Made by a program: the position numbers and the translations under genes | Part shown: piece by piece, positions 7,952-14,912 of the stretch | How positions within the stretch are numbered: the first letter of the stretch is position 1 | How the letters are laid out: every line of letters begins with the position of its first letter | Notes under the pieces: generated by a model | Told to the model about the DNA's origin: nothing | The model's database searches: none | Seen by the model: the letters and a program-made list of their open reading frames with translations, nothing else | Origin: JABWCE01 sp046154525 | GTDB lineage: Bacteria; Bacteroidota; Bacteroidia; NS11-12g; UBA9320 | Length of the DNA stretch: 17,779 nt | NCBI GenBank assembly: GCA_046154525.1 | Contig: JBJXDS010000150.1 | Span: forward strand, 1 to 17,779 | Direction of reading: 5' to 3'

Positions 7952-8887
7952 ATGAAAAACCCCATAGCTATAGCAATACACGGCGGTGCCGGCACTATTC
8001 TAAAAAAAATGCTTACCCCTGAGTTAGAGGCTGAATATACTTTTGCTTTAAAAGAAGCCGTTAATTTAGGTTACCAAGTTTTAAAGCAAGGCGGAACAAG
8101 CCTTGATGCTGTGGAATCTAGCGTAGTATATTTAGAAAACTGTTATTTATTTAACGCAGGAAAAGGTGCAGTTTTTAATGCCTTAGGACAACATGAAATG
8201 GATGCCTCAATTATGGAAGGCCAACATTTAAGAGCCGGGGCCGTGTCATCAGTTCAAAATATTAAAAACCCTGTAAAATTAGCTAGGGCCGTGATGGACC
8301 AAAGTGAACATGTTTTTTTGACCGCATCTGGTGCCTTGGAATTTGCCAAAGCTAAACACATTGAAATGGCCGATGATGATTACTTTTTTGTTCAAAATCG
8401 ATACGACCAATGGCAAAGTGTAAAAGACACCGACCAGTATAATTTAGACCATGTCGCCAAACTAAATGATAAAAAATTTGGAACCGTGGGAGCCGTGGCA
8501 TTAGATAGTTTTGGTAATCTGGCAGCTGCTACCAGCACAGGTGGCATGACCAATAAAAAATATGGAAGGGTGGGTGATAGTCCCATAATCGGTGCTGGAA
8601 CTTATGCCAATAATACAACCTGTGCGATAAGCTGTACAGGCCACGGCGAGTTATTTATACGTAGTGTAGTGGCATATGATATTTCGTGCCTCATGGAATA
8701 TAAAGGATTAAGTTTGAAGCAAGCCTGCGATATAGTAGTGTACGATAAATTAGTAAATATTAAAGGAGAAGGTGGGTTGGTAGCACTAGACAAAAGTGGA
8801 AATATTGAACTACCTTTTAACTCCGAAGGGATGTATCGGGCTTCTATAAATAGTAAAGGCGAAGTTTTTGTAGAGATTTATAAATAG
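7952..8887 (+). CDS. iaaA: Isoaspartyl peptidase / L-asparaginase (Ntn hydrolase, plant type)
   Basis: 311 aa precursor that self-cleaves into alpha and beta chains. It hydrolyses beta-aspartyl (isoaspartyl) dipeptides and asparagine. Visible landmarks: HGGAG near the N terminus (10-14), LFNAGKGAVFN (66-76), the autocleavage site G177/Thr178 in KKFGTVGAVALD with Thr178 as the new N-terminal nucleophile, TSTGGMTNK (194-202), GDSPIIGAGTYA, and CTGHGE (228-233) that binds the substrate carboxylate. No signal peptide is seen, so it should be cytoplasmic. It stands alone between two minus-strand genes. The stop is TAG. The protein ends where the family normally ends, and reading past the TAG would add 31 unremarkable residues, so TAG works as a real terminator here. 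Confidence 0.93.
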   Translation: MKNPIAIAIHGGAGTILKKMLTPELEAEYTFALKEAVNLGYQVLKQGGTSLDAVESSVVYLENCYLFNAGKGAVFNALGQHEMDASIMEGQHLRAGAVSSVQNIKNPVKLARAVMDQSEHVFLTASGALEFAKAKHIEMADDDYFFVQNRYDQWQSVKDTDQYNLDHVAKLNDKKFGTVGAVALDSFGNLAAATSTGGMTNKKYGRVGDSPIIGAGTYANNTTCAISCTGHGELFIRSVVAYDISCLMEYKGLSLKQACDIVVYDKLVNIKGEGGLVALDKSGNIELPFNSEGMYRASINSKGEVFVEIYK

Positions 8888-9037
8888 TCAAATAAATTTC
8901 AACTTATTTTATCATTCCCGAAGCAATTAAACTATAATCTACTATTCGATTCATCCATTTCCATTGAAAATTTTTATTTTTAAGCTTAAACTCTTATTAT
9001 AAATAAGTAGCCTCACACTTGGATGGATTAATAACAT

Positions 9038-9619
9038 TTAGATTCTTAATAATCCACGGAACCCTCGGGCAGCATAATATGATTCTGCACCATTGTGATA
9101 CACGAACACATTACCGTAGCGATAATCGGCAAAAATAGCCCCACCAAGTTTTCTAATATCTGCTGGTGTATTTATCCAGCTCGATGTTTTGGTATCCAAC
9201 TTTCCACCTTCCCTTTGGAGTGATTGGAGTTCCTTATATTGCTCTTCCGATAATATCTCTATACCTAGGTCAGATGCCATCTGAATAGCACTATTTTCTG
9301 GTTTATGTTCTTTTCTTGCCTCTAGTGCCATATGATCATAACATAGGCTTCTACGACCTTTAGGACTTTCGGCTGAGCAATCATAAAATATAAGCTCGCC
9401 AGACGTATTATCGTAACTAACAACATCGGGTTCACCTCCGGTTCTTTCCATTTCATTGAGTGACCAAAGTTTTTCAGTATTAGCTTCCAGTTTTGTTTGC
9501 ACTTTAGTCCAAGTAAGCCCTTTATGACGGTTCATATTATTCTCAAAACGAGTTTTTAAAATGATAAGTAGTGTTTCATGTTGCTCTTTGGTTAGCTTCA
9601 TTTTATTATTGTTGATCAT
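9038..9619 (-). CDS. DUF4256 family protein
   Basis: 193 aa from the ATG at 9619. A second ATG at 9601 (MKLTKEQHETLL) matches the usual family start better and would give 187 aa. The sequence follows the DUF4256 pattern closely: RFENNMNRHKGLTW, KLWSLNEMERTGGEPDVV, DCSAESPKGRRSLCYD, the DTKTSSWINTP segment, IRKLGGAIFADYRYGNVF and YHNGAESYYAARGFRG. The high density of invariant polar residues (Asp, Cys, Ser, His, Asn) suggests an enzyme, but no function is known to me and none is claimed. No signal peptide or membrane segment, so it should be cytoplasmic. The 122-base region upstream contains a 16-bp A/T palindrome and a TCAATTTG box at 9655-9662 with one mismatch to the -7 consensus. It may instead be read from the TIR operon upstream. 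Confidence 0.88.
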   Translation of the reverse strand: MINNNKMKLTKEQHETLLIILKTRFENNMNRHKGLTWTKVQTKLEANTEKLWSLNEMERTGGEPDVVSYDNTSGELIFYDCSAESPKGRRSLCYDHMALEARKEHKPENSAIQMASDLGIEILSEEQYKELQSLQREGGKLDTKTSSWINTPADIRKLGGAIFADYRYGNVFVYHNGAESYYAARGFRGLLRI

Positions 9620-9741
9620 ATATTTATTTTTAAAAAAAAAATATTTTTTTACTACAAATTGATAAATTTAATTGCCTATCATATGACTTAATTGGTTGTT
9701 AATTGCAAAGAAAATCCAGGATATTTGGTTCTATTTCTCAA

Positions 9742-10431
9742 TTACTTTCCCTTAATCATGTCATACTTTTGTTGAACATCCATCATTTTAGGTTGACCTA
9801 TCCAAACTTCTAATTGATTAAGGGGTGATGTACTTTCTATATTTACAATGGTATATTCTCTGCCCAATAATTTTAATAAATCGTTAGCCAAATCTTCATC
9901 ATCTTCGTTAAAAAATCGAATTTCTTTTTCATAACTTAAATCTATCATTTCGGGTGCTGGCAACTTGTATTTATTTTTTTCTTTTAAAATTGCAAAAACT
10001 CTGTTTTTTTCCTGTTCCATTTCACCCTGATATTGAACATAAACCCTAGGTTTAAGTTGATGAAACAATCTGAATTTATTGGCATTGGAATCTAACGACG
10101 GCCTTCCTCTTTTTTTGGTTGAAAAATAAATGCTATCTTGCTCATGCGAATATTTTATTAATCCATCATAAAATAATTTTTGGCTTTCGAGTTGTCGGGT
10201 TAGCGATTCTCCCATAATCATGCTTTGATTGGCTATAGTGTCCAAATGTTGCTTCATTACTATAAGACTATCGTTCTTAGCTTTAAGTGTTTTTTCAGAT
10301 TCAGATAATCGGGTACTAAAAAACAAGGTAGAGGCTGCTAAAATTATAAAAATAAAAACGGCCACCAGCATAAACCGATTTCCCTTGCGTTGGTTATTAA
10401 TAAACTGTTCTAATTTTTCATCTAATTCCAT
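9742..10431 (-). CDS. Single-pass membrane protein with coiled coil, partner of the TIR protein
   Basis: 229 aa from the ATG at 10429-10431, which follows the TIR gene stop after only 5 bases. The longer frame from 10473 would overlap the TIR gene by 37 bases and adds an unlikely leader. Parts: a short charged N terminus with KGNR, one membrane helix (about 21-39), a charged heptad-like region (about 42-100) predicted to form a coiled coil, a basic TKKRGRP patch (105-111), and a compact C-terminal domain (about 127-212) with RVYVQYQGE, LPAPEMID, EIRFFNEDDEDLANDLL and a final LEVWIG. I do not recognise a named family. The tight coupling to the TIR gene suggests the two proteins act together at the membrane. 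Which side the C-terminal domain faces cannot be decided from sequence alone. Confidence 0.8.
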   Translation of the reverse strand: MELDEKLEQFINNQRKGNRFMLVAVFIFIILAASTLFFSTRLSESEKTLKAKNDSLIVMKQHLDTIANQSMIMGESLTRQLESQKLFYDGLIKYSHEQDSIYFSTKKRGRPSLDSNANKFRLFHQLKPRVYVQYQGEMEQEKNRVFAILKEKNKYKLPAPEMIDLSYEKEIRFFNEDDEDLANDLLKLLGREYTIVNIESTSPLNQLEVWIGQPKMMDVQQKYDMIKGK

Positions 10432-10436
10432 AGAGG

Positions 10437-11087
10437 TTATTTTACTTTTTGGGTAGATACATTGGTAGGCCATATTAGCTTGGCGAGAGGAAATAAACTG
10501 ATACTGCCAATTAAAAAACTGCCGATTAACGCTATGCTTGATAATTGCTCTTGGCTATAAAAATAAATACCGGTGGCTATTCCTAAAACAATAGGTATTA
10601 TCGTTAGAATATAAAGGAACTTTCGTGAATCAGCAAGACCTCCGATTTTGGCCGCCTTTTTTCCTAATATTTTGCCTCGCAGCTCCCTGATTATTTGAGT
10701 GCAGGCAACATCAAGGTTGTTGGCGGTTTCTAAAAAACTTTTGTCGTTTGGCACTATATTCTGGTCATAATCTTTTAAATCGTCAAACGAATCAATGTCG
10801 AAGGAACTGGCCAAAAGGGGAAATAATTTTTTTTGCTGCAGGCGGGCATTGGCAAATTGTTGCATACAGGTTTCATCATTCAAATAATTAACTGTTAAAA
10901 TGGGAAGTACTATTTCACTTTCGGCAAAGCGTTTATCCAGCTCCACTTGCCTATCGGTACCTGCTAAAATTTTCCCAACGTGCCATATTTCAAAATCGCG
11001 GATGATGCCCAAATGAAGATAAAGATTTTGAAAAAGCTTTATATCATCTGGGTCTTGCGAATAATTGATAAAAATTTTTTGAGCCAC
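10437..11087 (-). CDS. TIR-domain protein with two C-terminal membrane helices
   Basis: 216 aa. Residues 1-135 read as a bacterial TIR-like domain: KIFINYSQDPDD (strand A and box 1), HLG, EIW...KILAG (box 2 region), ...AESEIVLPILTVNYLND, CMQQFANAR, KLFPLLAS, and the VPNDKSFLETANNLD tail common in this type. Two hydrophobic helices follow (about 157-178 and 184-206) after a lysine-rich stretch, placing the TIR domain in the cytoplasm. The catalytic Glu expected in the 'CxxE' helix is Gln (C74-M-Q-Q77), so NAD hydrolysis is doubtful and a scaffold or sensor role is possible. It is first in a two-gene unit with the coiled-coil protein 5 bases downstream. Upstream, the ltaE terminator separates it from the next gene. 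TACGATTG at 11095-11102 is a one-mismatch -7 box. Confidence 0.82.
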   Translation of the reverse strand: MAQKIFINYSQDPDDIKLFQNLYLHLGIIRDFEIWHVGKILAGTDRQVELDKRFAESEIVLPILTVNYLNDETCMQQFANARLQQKKLFPLLASSFDIDSFDDLKDYDQNIVPNDKSFLETANNLDVACTQIIRELRGKILGKKAAKIGGLADSRKFLYILTIIPIVLGIATGIYFYSQEQLSSIALIGSFLIGSISLFPLAKLIWPTNVSTQKVK

Positions 11088-11170
11088 AGCTTTACAATCG
11101 TAAAAAATTAGGGTGTAAAAATAATCTAAAAACTGATTTTATAAATAATGGTTAATAAAGTGATGTGATT

Positions 11171-11193
11171 AATAAAAAAAATCCGGAGGATTT
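11171..11193 (-). terminator. Rho-independent terminator of the threonine aldolase gene
   Basis: On the minus strand a 6-bp stem AAATCC / GGATTT with a TCC loop is followed by a run of seven T, about 30 bases past the aldolase stop. It separates this gene from the TIR unit. Confidence 0.7.
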
Positions 11194-11223
11194 CAAGGTT
11201 ATTTTAATTTTAATGACTTTGAT

Positions 11224-12246
11224 TTATACTAAAACCTTTTTCAAAACCCCCTCCACTTGTTCCATCATCTCGCTTGAAATATCCAAATGGGTTACAAAAC
11301 GTACCCAGCCACCACCTGTGGCAGCCGCTAGAATGTTTTGTTCCTTTAATAACTTTAAAATCTCCTCTGCTTTGGCCACCGATTCGGTTTTAAAAAGTAC
11401 AATGTTGGTTTGTACCGGCATCACTTCTTTTACGGCTGACAATGATTTTAAAATGGTTTCCAATTTTAAGGCTTTTTGATGGTCATCGGTCAATCGGGTA
11501 ATGTTATTTTGCAAGGCATAAATACAGGCTGCCGCTAAATAACCGGCTTGCCGCATCCCTCCACCAAACCGTTTGCGGTGTTTTCGTGCAGCCGCTATAA
11601 AATCTTTGCTCCCCACCAAAACCGAACCCACCGGACAGCCTAATCCTTTGCTAAAACATACTGAAATAGTATCAAACCATTTTCCATAATCTTTAGGGTT
11701 TTGGCCTGTCTTTATTATGGCATTCCAAAGTCTTGCCCCGTCCAAATGTGTTTTTAAATTATGGTTGTGGGCCACCTCGCAAACGGTTGAAAGTTGTACT
11801 TCTGTCCAGCAAATTCCTCCTCCTTTGTTCACAGTATTTTCAATAGTTACTAACCTTGTGTTTGGAAAATGTACGTCTTCATTATTAATATTGTTTACCA
11901 CATCATCGGGTGTAAAAATTCCCCGTTCGCCAAATAGCAGCCTAACCGAAGCCCCCGAATGAAATGCAATTCCACCTCCTTCGTATCGATAAACATGTGA
12001 TGTTTGATCACATATTATTTCATCGCCTGGTTGAGTATGTGTTTTAATTGCCACCTGATTGGCCATGGTTCCACTGGGAAAAAACAGGCCTGCTTCCATG
12101 CCGAAATAATCCGCAGTTAATTGCTGTAATTTATTTACGGCCGGATCATCACCAAACACATCATCACCCACTTTGGCTTTGAACATAACCTCAATCATAG
12201 CAGGTGTTGGACGGGTTATTGTATCGCTTCTAAGGTCAATCGGCAT
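11224..12246 (-). CDS. ltaE: Low-specificity L-threonine aldolase
   Basis: 340 aa, the usual length for this fold-type I PLP enzyme, which splits L-threonine and L-allo-threonine into glycine and acetaldehyde in the cytoplasm. Landmarks: DLRSDTITRPTPAM at the N terminus, VGDDVFGDDP (26-35), FFPSGTMANQVA (55-66), the ring-stacking His84 in QTSHVYRYEGGG, ENTVNKGGG (136-144), HLDGARLWNA with Asp169, and the PLP lysine K200 in CFSKGLGCPVGS. It is transcribed alone from its own -7 box and terminator. With kbl in the same window, the organism has two routes that link threonine and glycine. Stop TAA. Confidence 0.95.
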   Translation of the reverse strand: MPIDLRSDTITRPTPAMIEVMFKAKVGDDVFGDDPAVNKLQQLTADYFGMEAGLFFPSGTMANQVAIKTHTQPGDEIICDQTSHVYRYEGGGIAFHSGASVRLLFGERGIFTPDDVVNNINNEDVHFPNTRLVTIENTVNKGGGICWTEVQLSTVCEVAHNHNLKTHLDGARLWNAIIKTGQNPKDYGKWFDTISVCFSKGLGCPVGSVLVGSKDFIAAARKHRKRFGGGMRQAGYLAAACIYALQNNITRLTDDHQKALKLETILKSLSAVKEVMPVQTNIVLFKTESVAKAEEILKLLKEQNILAAATGGGWVRFVTHLDISSEMMEQVEGVLKKVLV

Positions 12247-12260
12247 TTTTATAATTTTAG

Positions 12261-12268
12261 CAAATGTA
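12261..12268 (-). promoter_or_regulatory. ltaE -7 box (TACATTTG)
   Basis: An exact TAnnTTTG match on the minus strand, 14 nt before the ATG. A TTG (12285-12287 complement) lies 16 nt upstream, slightly short for a -33 element. The same 87-base gap carries a diverging copy, also TACATTTG, for the next gene. Confidence 0.55.
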
Positions 12269-12314
12269 ACAAAACCTGTTGACCCAAATAATTTTATAAT
12301 GTCAAAATTTTAAA

Positions 12315-12322
12315 TACATTTG
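12315..12322 (+). promoter_or_regulatory. -7 box (TACATTTG) of the barrel-protein gene
   Basis: An exact TAnnTTTG match, 11 nt before the ATG at 12334. The GGAG that overlaps its end would fall upstream of, or at, the transcript start and so is unlikely to be a ribosome site. Confidence 0.55.
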
Positions 12323-12333
12323 GAGAAAAAATT

Positions 12334-13380
12334 ATGCGTAAACTTGTTTTCCTTCTACTTGTTTTTTCTCAAACCAGTTGGGCCAATAAAGATTCTTTGA
12401 CTTCTAAAAAATTAGTAAAGGCAAAGGAATATTGCAAAGCCCGAATTGAAGGTATGAGCCCTAATAAAGTAATTTCCGTTGGATATGACTATGAGTTTGG
12501 GCAAACCTTAAAATCATCGTCAATAGCTAGTTTTGATAGTGATGAAAAGGTAGATTTTGTGGAAAATACCAAGTTTAAAAATGCCAGAGGTTTAAGATTT
12601 AATACAAGATTACCTATAATTAATAAAACGAAATTGGTTTGGCTGCTTGGACTAAATTATTGGAAAGCAAATTATTTAAAAGAAAGTCACAGTTCGCCAA
12701 TATTCAGTCACAAATTCGGAGGTGAGCTAACCGAATTAACCACTTCAGGAATTAGTACCTCCATTTTTAAACCATTTAATGCTAAAAGCTTTATGATTTT
12801 TGCAGGATCTGTCGATTTAAACGGAGATTATTCGTTGAACAAAATGCAACCCATTAAGTATTTAAAATACTCTATAGCCGCCATGTATGGACAAAAGGTT
12901 CATGATAGGAAAAACTGGGCATTAGGAGTATCCAGGTCTTACGGTGGAGGAATGGCTACAATACTTCCAGTTATACTATTTAACTACACAGCCCCATCAA
13001 AAAAATGGGGAACTGAAATATTACTACCCTCAAGGGCTTGGTATAGATATTCATTTAATCAAAATAGCCTGTGCCGCCTTGGGTTTGAACTGGAAGGGGC
13101 AAGTTATAGATTGCTAAATATTAATACAGATGTGAAAAATATGGAATTAAGACGTGGCCAACTTAGAACCAAAGCAGAGTATCAGCATAAGCTTTATAAA
13201 TCTTTGTGGATTGCAGTTCAAACCGGGTATAGCGTTGTATTAAATTATAACCTGGATTATCTTGGCCCCAATAAAAATGACTTTCATAGAGGCGTAATTG
13301 GCAATGATAAATATGCCATGATTAACGATCTTTCCAATTTCATGTTTTTGAATGTGAGCATAAACCTCGTTAGTTTGTAA
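12334..13380 (+). CDS. Predicted outer-membrane beta-barrel protein
   Basis: 348 aa. A signal peptide is visible (MRKLVFLLLVFSQTSWA, probable cleavage after SWA at residue 17). The mature part shows repeated amphipathic strands with aromatic girdles (GLRFNTRLPI, LVWLLGLNYW, YSIAAMYGQK, WALGVSRSYGGG, ATILPVILFNY, WIAVQTGYSVVLNYNL) separated by polar turns, and ends in a hydrophobic strand, FMFLNVSINLVSL. This is the pattern of a 10- to 14-strand outer-membrane barrel. It is reminiscent of the DUF6268 barrel family, but I cannot confirm this. It is a single gene, diverging from ltaE and converging with a membrane-protein gene 24 bases away. Substrate and role are unknown. Confidence 0.78.
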   Translation: MRKLVFLLLVFSQTSWANKDSLTSKKLVKAKEYCKARIEGMSPNKVISVGYDYEFGQTLKSSSIASFDSDEKVDFVENTKFKNARGLRFNTRLPIINKTKLVWLLGLNYWKANYLKESHSSPIFSHKFGGELTELTTSGISTSIFKPFNAKSFMIFAGSVDLNGDYSLNKMQPIKYLKYSIAAMYGQKVHDRKNWALGVSRSYGGGMATILPVILFNYTAPSKKWGTEILLPSRAWYRYSFNQNSLCRLGFELEGASYRLLNINTDVKNMELRRGQLRTKAEYQHKLYKSLWIAVQTGYSVVLNYNLDYLGPNKNDFHRGVIGNDKYAMINDLSNFMFLNVSINLVSL

Positions 13381-13404
13381 AAACCTTTATTTTTTTAAAA
13401 TTAA

Positions 13405-13896
13405 CTAATCATCGTTCTGCTCACCTTCGCCTTGCTGTAAAGCATTGTTGGGGCTGTCAGGGCTAACCTCTGTATGACGAATTTGTCCACCTAAATAGCC
13501 TGTGCGAGCCACCAATCCAAAACTAACAAGTGAAATAAGTAAAACAACCATCGCCACTTTATTGGCCAATGCTGATTTTTTTAAGCTTAAGAAAAGTCCG
13601 ATAAGCGATGTACCTCCCAAAACCATTAAGGAAATGAAAGCTAGCTCTGCAGTTTCTTCGTGTTCTTCAATCATAGTTTCGGCAATGCCGGCAATATTTT
13701 CTATGGTTTCTTCGGCAGCTTCACCTGTAAAATAGGCTATGGCAGCGCCAATGGCCGCAATAATAAGAACATTATAAGCAGCTATTTTTGTATGGTTGCT
13801 TTTGGTCCAAAGGCCATGCGAAAGAACAAGCCCACCCAATATGGAGCCAAAAATAGGTAGATGAGTAACAAGTAAATGAATATGTGTTTGGTTCAT
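13405..13896 (-). CDS. Four-helix membrane protein, DUF2231-like
   Basis: 163 aa with four membrane helices at about 8-30, 38-57, 85-105 and 111-131. Histidines sit at or near helix ends: H5, H7, H12 in IHLLVTHLP, H79 in EEHEE, and H141 in GGQIRHTE. A GEAAEETIENIAG loop and the RTGYLGGQIRHTE ending resemble DUF2231-like small membrane proteins, some of which are thought to bind heme. Heme binding here is inference from the His pattern only. The tail is acidic and hydrophilic. It is a single gene in the inner membrane, with a -7 box 17 nt before the ATG. The stop is TAG, followed in frame five codons later by TAA. Confidence 0.82.
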   Translation of the reverse strand: MNQTHIHLLVTHLPIFGSILGGLVLSHGLWTKSNHTKIAAYNVLIIAAIGAAIAYFTGEAAEETIENIAGIAETMIEEHEETAELAFISLMVLGGTSLIGLFLSLKKSALANKVAMVVLLISLVSFGLVARTGYLGGQIRHTEVSPDSPNNALQQGEGEQNDD

Positions 13897-13913
13897 GGTA
13901 CTAATATTTCAAT

Positions 13914-13921
13914 CAAAGGTA
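13914..13921 (-). promoter_or_regulatory. -7 box (TACCTTTG) of the four-helix protein gene
   Basis: An exact TAnnTTTG match on the minus strand, 17 nt before the ATG. A TTG at 13941-13943 (complement) lies 19 nt upstream, a proper -33 spacing. Confidence 0.65.
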
Positions 13922-14047
13922 GAGGAGGCAGCAATACAATCAATATGATATTTATCAGTGTGGGCTTATTTAGGATTGTTATAGATGTTAAATCTAAAAT
14001 ATGTGAATAAATAAGGAGGGATAGAGAAAATGAGGTACACAGAGTTT

Positions 14048-14764
14048 TTACTTTTTCAATTCAAAATGGTCACCGTTAAAAATATAGGTTCCACCTACAT
14101 TGTCAGGATAAATTTCATTTTTGCCATTTTGAGTCCAGATGAGATTATCTATAGTTATAGTCTTTTTCTGTTTATTTAATTGAATTCTGAATTGACTATG
14201 GTGCTCATCAACTGGATAAGGTTCTCCCGCATCTACTATTGTGGCTGAATCCAATTCATTTGGACACGGTGATTCCGCAGATTCATTGAGTGGAAAAGTT
14301 ATAAATATTTCATCCATTTTATTTAAATCATAAATCTGAAAAACCTCTGTCTTTGAATAAGAACCTCCACTACCACATCCGTAACTATTGTAACCTTCTT
14401 GAATCCATCTAAAAATGAGTTGAGGATATTTTCCAGGCATTAACCTAATCGTATCTATTTGAAAAGTCTCCGGATAAATTATTTCCTTAGCATCACACCA
14501 AAACCCCTCATCCTTAATAATTCCATCATCTGTAAATCTTATATTATAGCCATTGTAGCCAGTGGAATCTTTATAAATAATAATATTTGGGTAGTCAAAT
14601 TTAGCTATAATTAAATCTGGTTTTATTGGTTTCACAGTTATTATTAAAGAGGCATCACCCGTTTTATTAAATGGCGTTTTCTTTTCATTCGATGCTTTTT
14701 TATTGCATGATATAAAAGCAAGAAGAATAAGAATTACAATTTCTTCAATTCGGGGTGATTTCAT
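14048..14764 (-). CDS. Lipoprotein of unknown function
   Basis: 238 aa. The N terminus is a lipoprotein signal (VILILLAFISC, lipid-attachment Cys20), followed by a Lys/Asn-rich linker typical of Bacteroidota lipoproteins. No acidic export signal follows the Cys, so attachment to the periplasmic face is more likely than the cell surface. The body is rich in aromatic beta strands (NIIIYKDSTGYNGYNIRF, YPQLIFRWIQEGYNSYGCG) with a later Cys pair that might form a disulfide. I do not recognise the family. It is a single gene with its own promoter, and CTCTGTG-type motifs lie just outside both ends. Confidence 0.78.
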   Translation of the reverse strand: MKSPRIEEIVILILLAFISCNKKASNEKKTPFNKTGDASLIITVKPIKPDLIIAKFDYPNIIIYKDSTGYNGYNIRFTDDGIIKDEGFWCDAKEIIYPETFQIDTIRLMPGKYPQLIFRWIQEGYNSYGCGSGGSYSKTEVFQIYDLNKMDEIFITFPLNESAESPCPNELDSATIVDAGEPYPVDEHHSQFRIQLNKQKKTITIDNLIWTQNGKNEIYPDNVGGTYIFNGDHFELKK

Positions 14765-14789
14765 AAACTTTCCATTAGGGCTTGTTCCT

Positions 14790-14797
14790 CAAAAATA
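14790..14797 (-). promoter_or_regulatory. -7 box (TATTTTTG) of the lipoprotein gene
   Basis: An exact TAnnTTTG match on the minus strand, 25 nt before the ATG. A TTG (14818-14820 complement) lies 20 nt upstream, a proper -33 spacing. Confidence 0.6.
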
Positions 14798-14821
14798 TTC
14801 CATTCCATAGGTAAATCCAAG

Positions 14822-14850
14822 TTCTACCTATTCTCTGTGACTCTGCGTTA
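14822..14850 (+). repeat. CTCTGTG-type intergenic motif
   Basis: CTCTGTGACTCTGCGTTA carries two tandem CTCTG(T/C)G units. A related unit, CTCTGTGTACCTC, lies on the opposite strand at about 14033-14047. These resemble short CTCTGTG/CTCCGTG repeats I recall from intergenic regions of Bacteroidota and other bacteria. Confidence 0.35.
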
Positions 14851-14878
14851 TTTTTTAAAAACACAACTCCAAATCCCT

Positions 14879-14886
14879 TAATTTTG
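14879..14886 (+). promoter_or_regulatory. -7 box (TAATTTTG) of the SNF2 gene
   Basis: An exact TAnnTTTG match, 26 nt before the ATG at 14913. No -33 TTG is evident. Confidence 0.5.
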
Positions 14887-14912
14887 AGGGTTTATTCTCT
14901 TTCAAAAATTAA

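Noticed and set aside
8979..8990. Palindrome TTTAAGCTTAAA as a terminator after the asparaginase gene
   Set aside because: It has no loop and no T tract and is AT-rich, so it is not a convincing terminator; no other clear one is seen in 8888-9037.
10432..10473. A longer start at 10473 for the coiled-coil protein, overlapping the TIR gene
   Set aside because: It would overlap the TIR gene by 37 bases and add a Cys/Lys-containing leader before the natural MELDEKLEQF start, which sits 5 bases after the TIR stop.
12322..12325. GGAG as a Shine-Dalgarno site for the barrel protein
   Set aside because: It overlaps the last base of the -7 box and would lie upstream of, or at, the transcript start.
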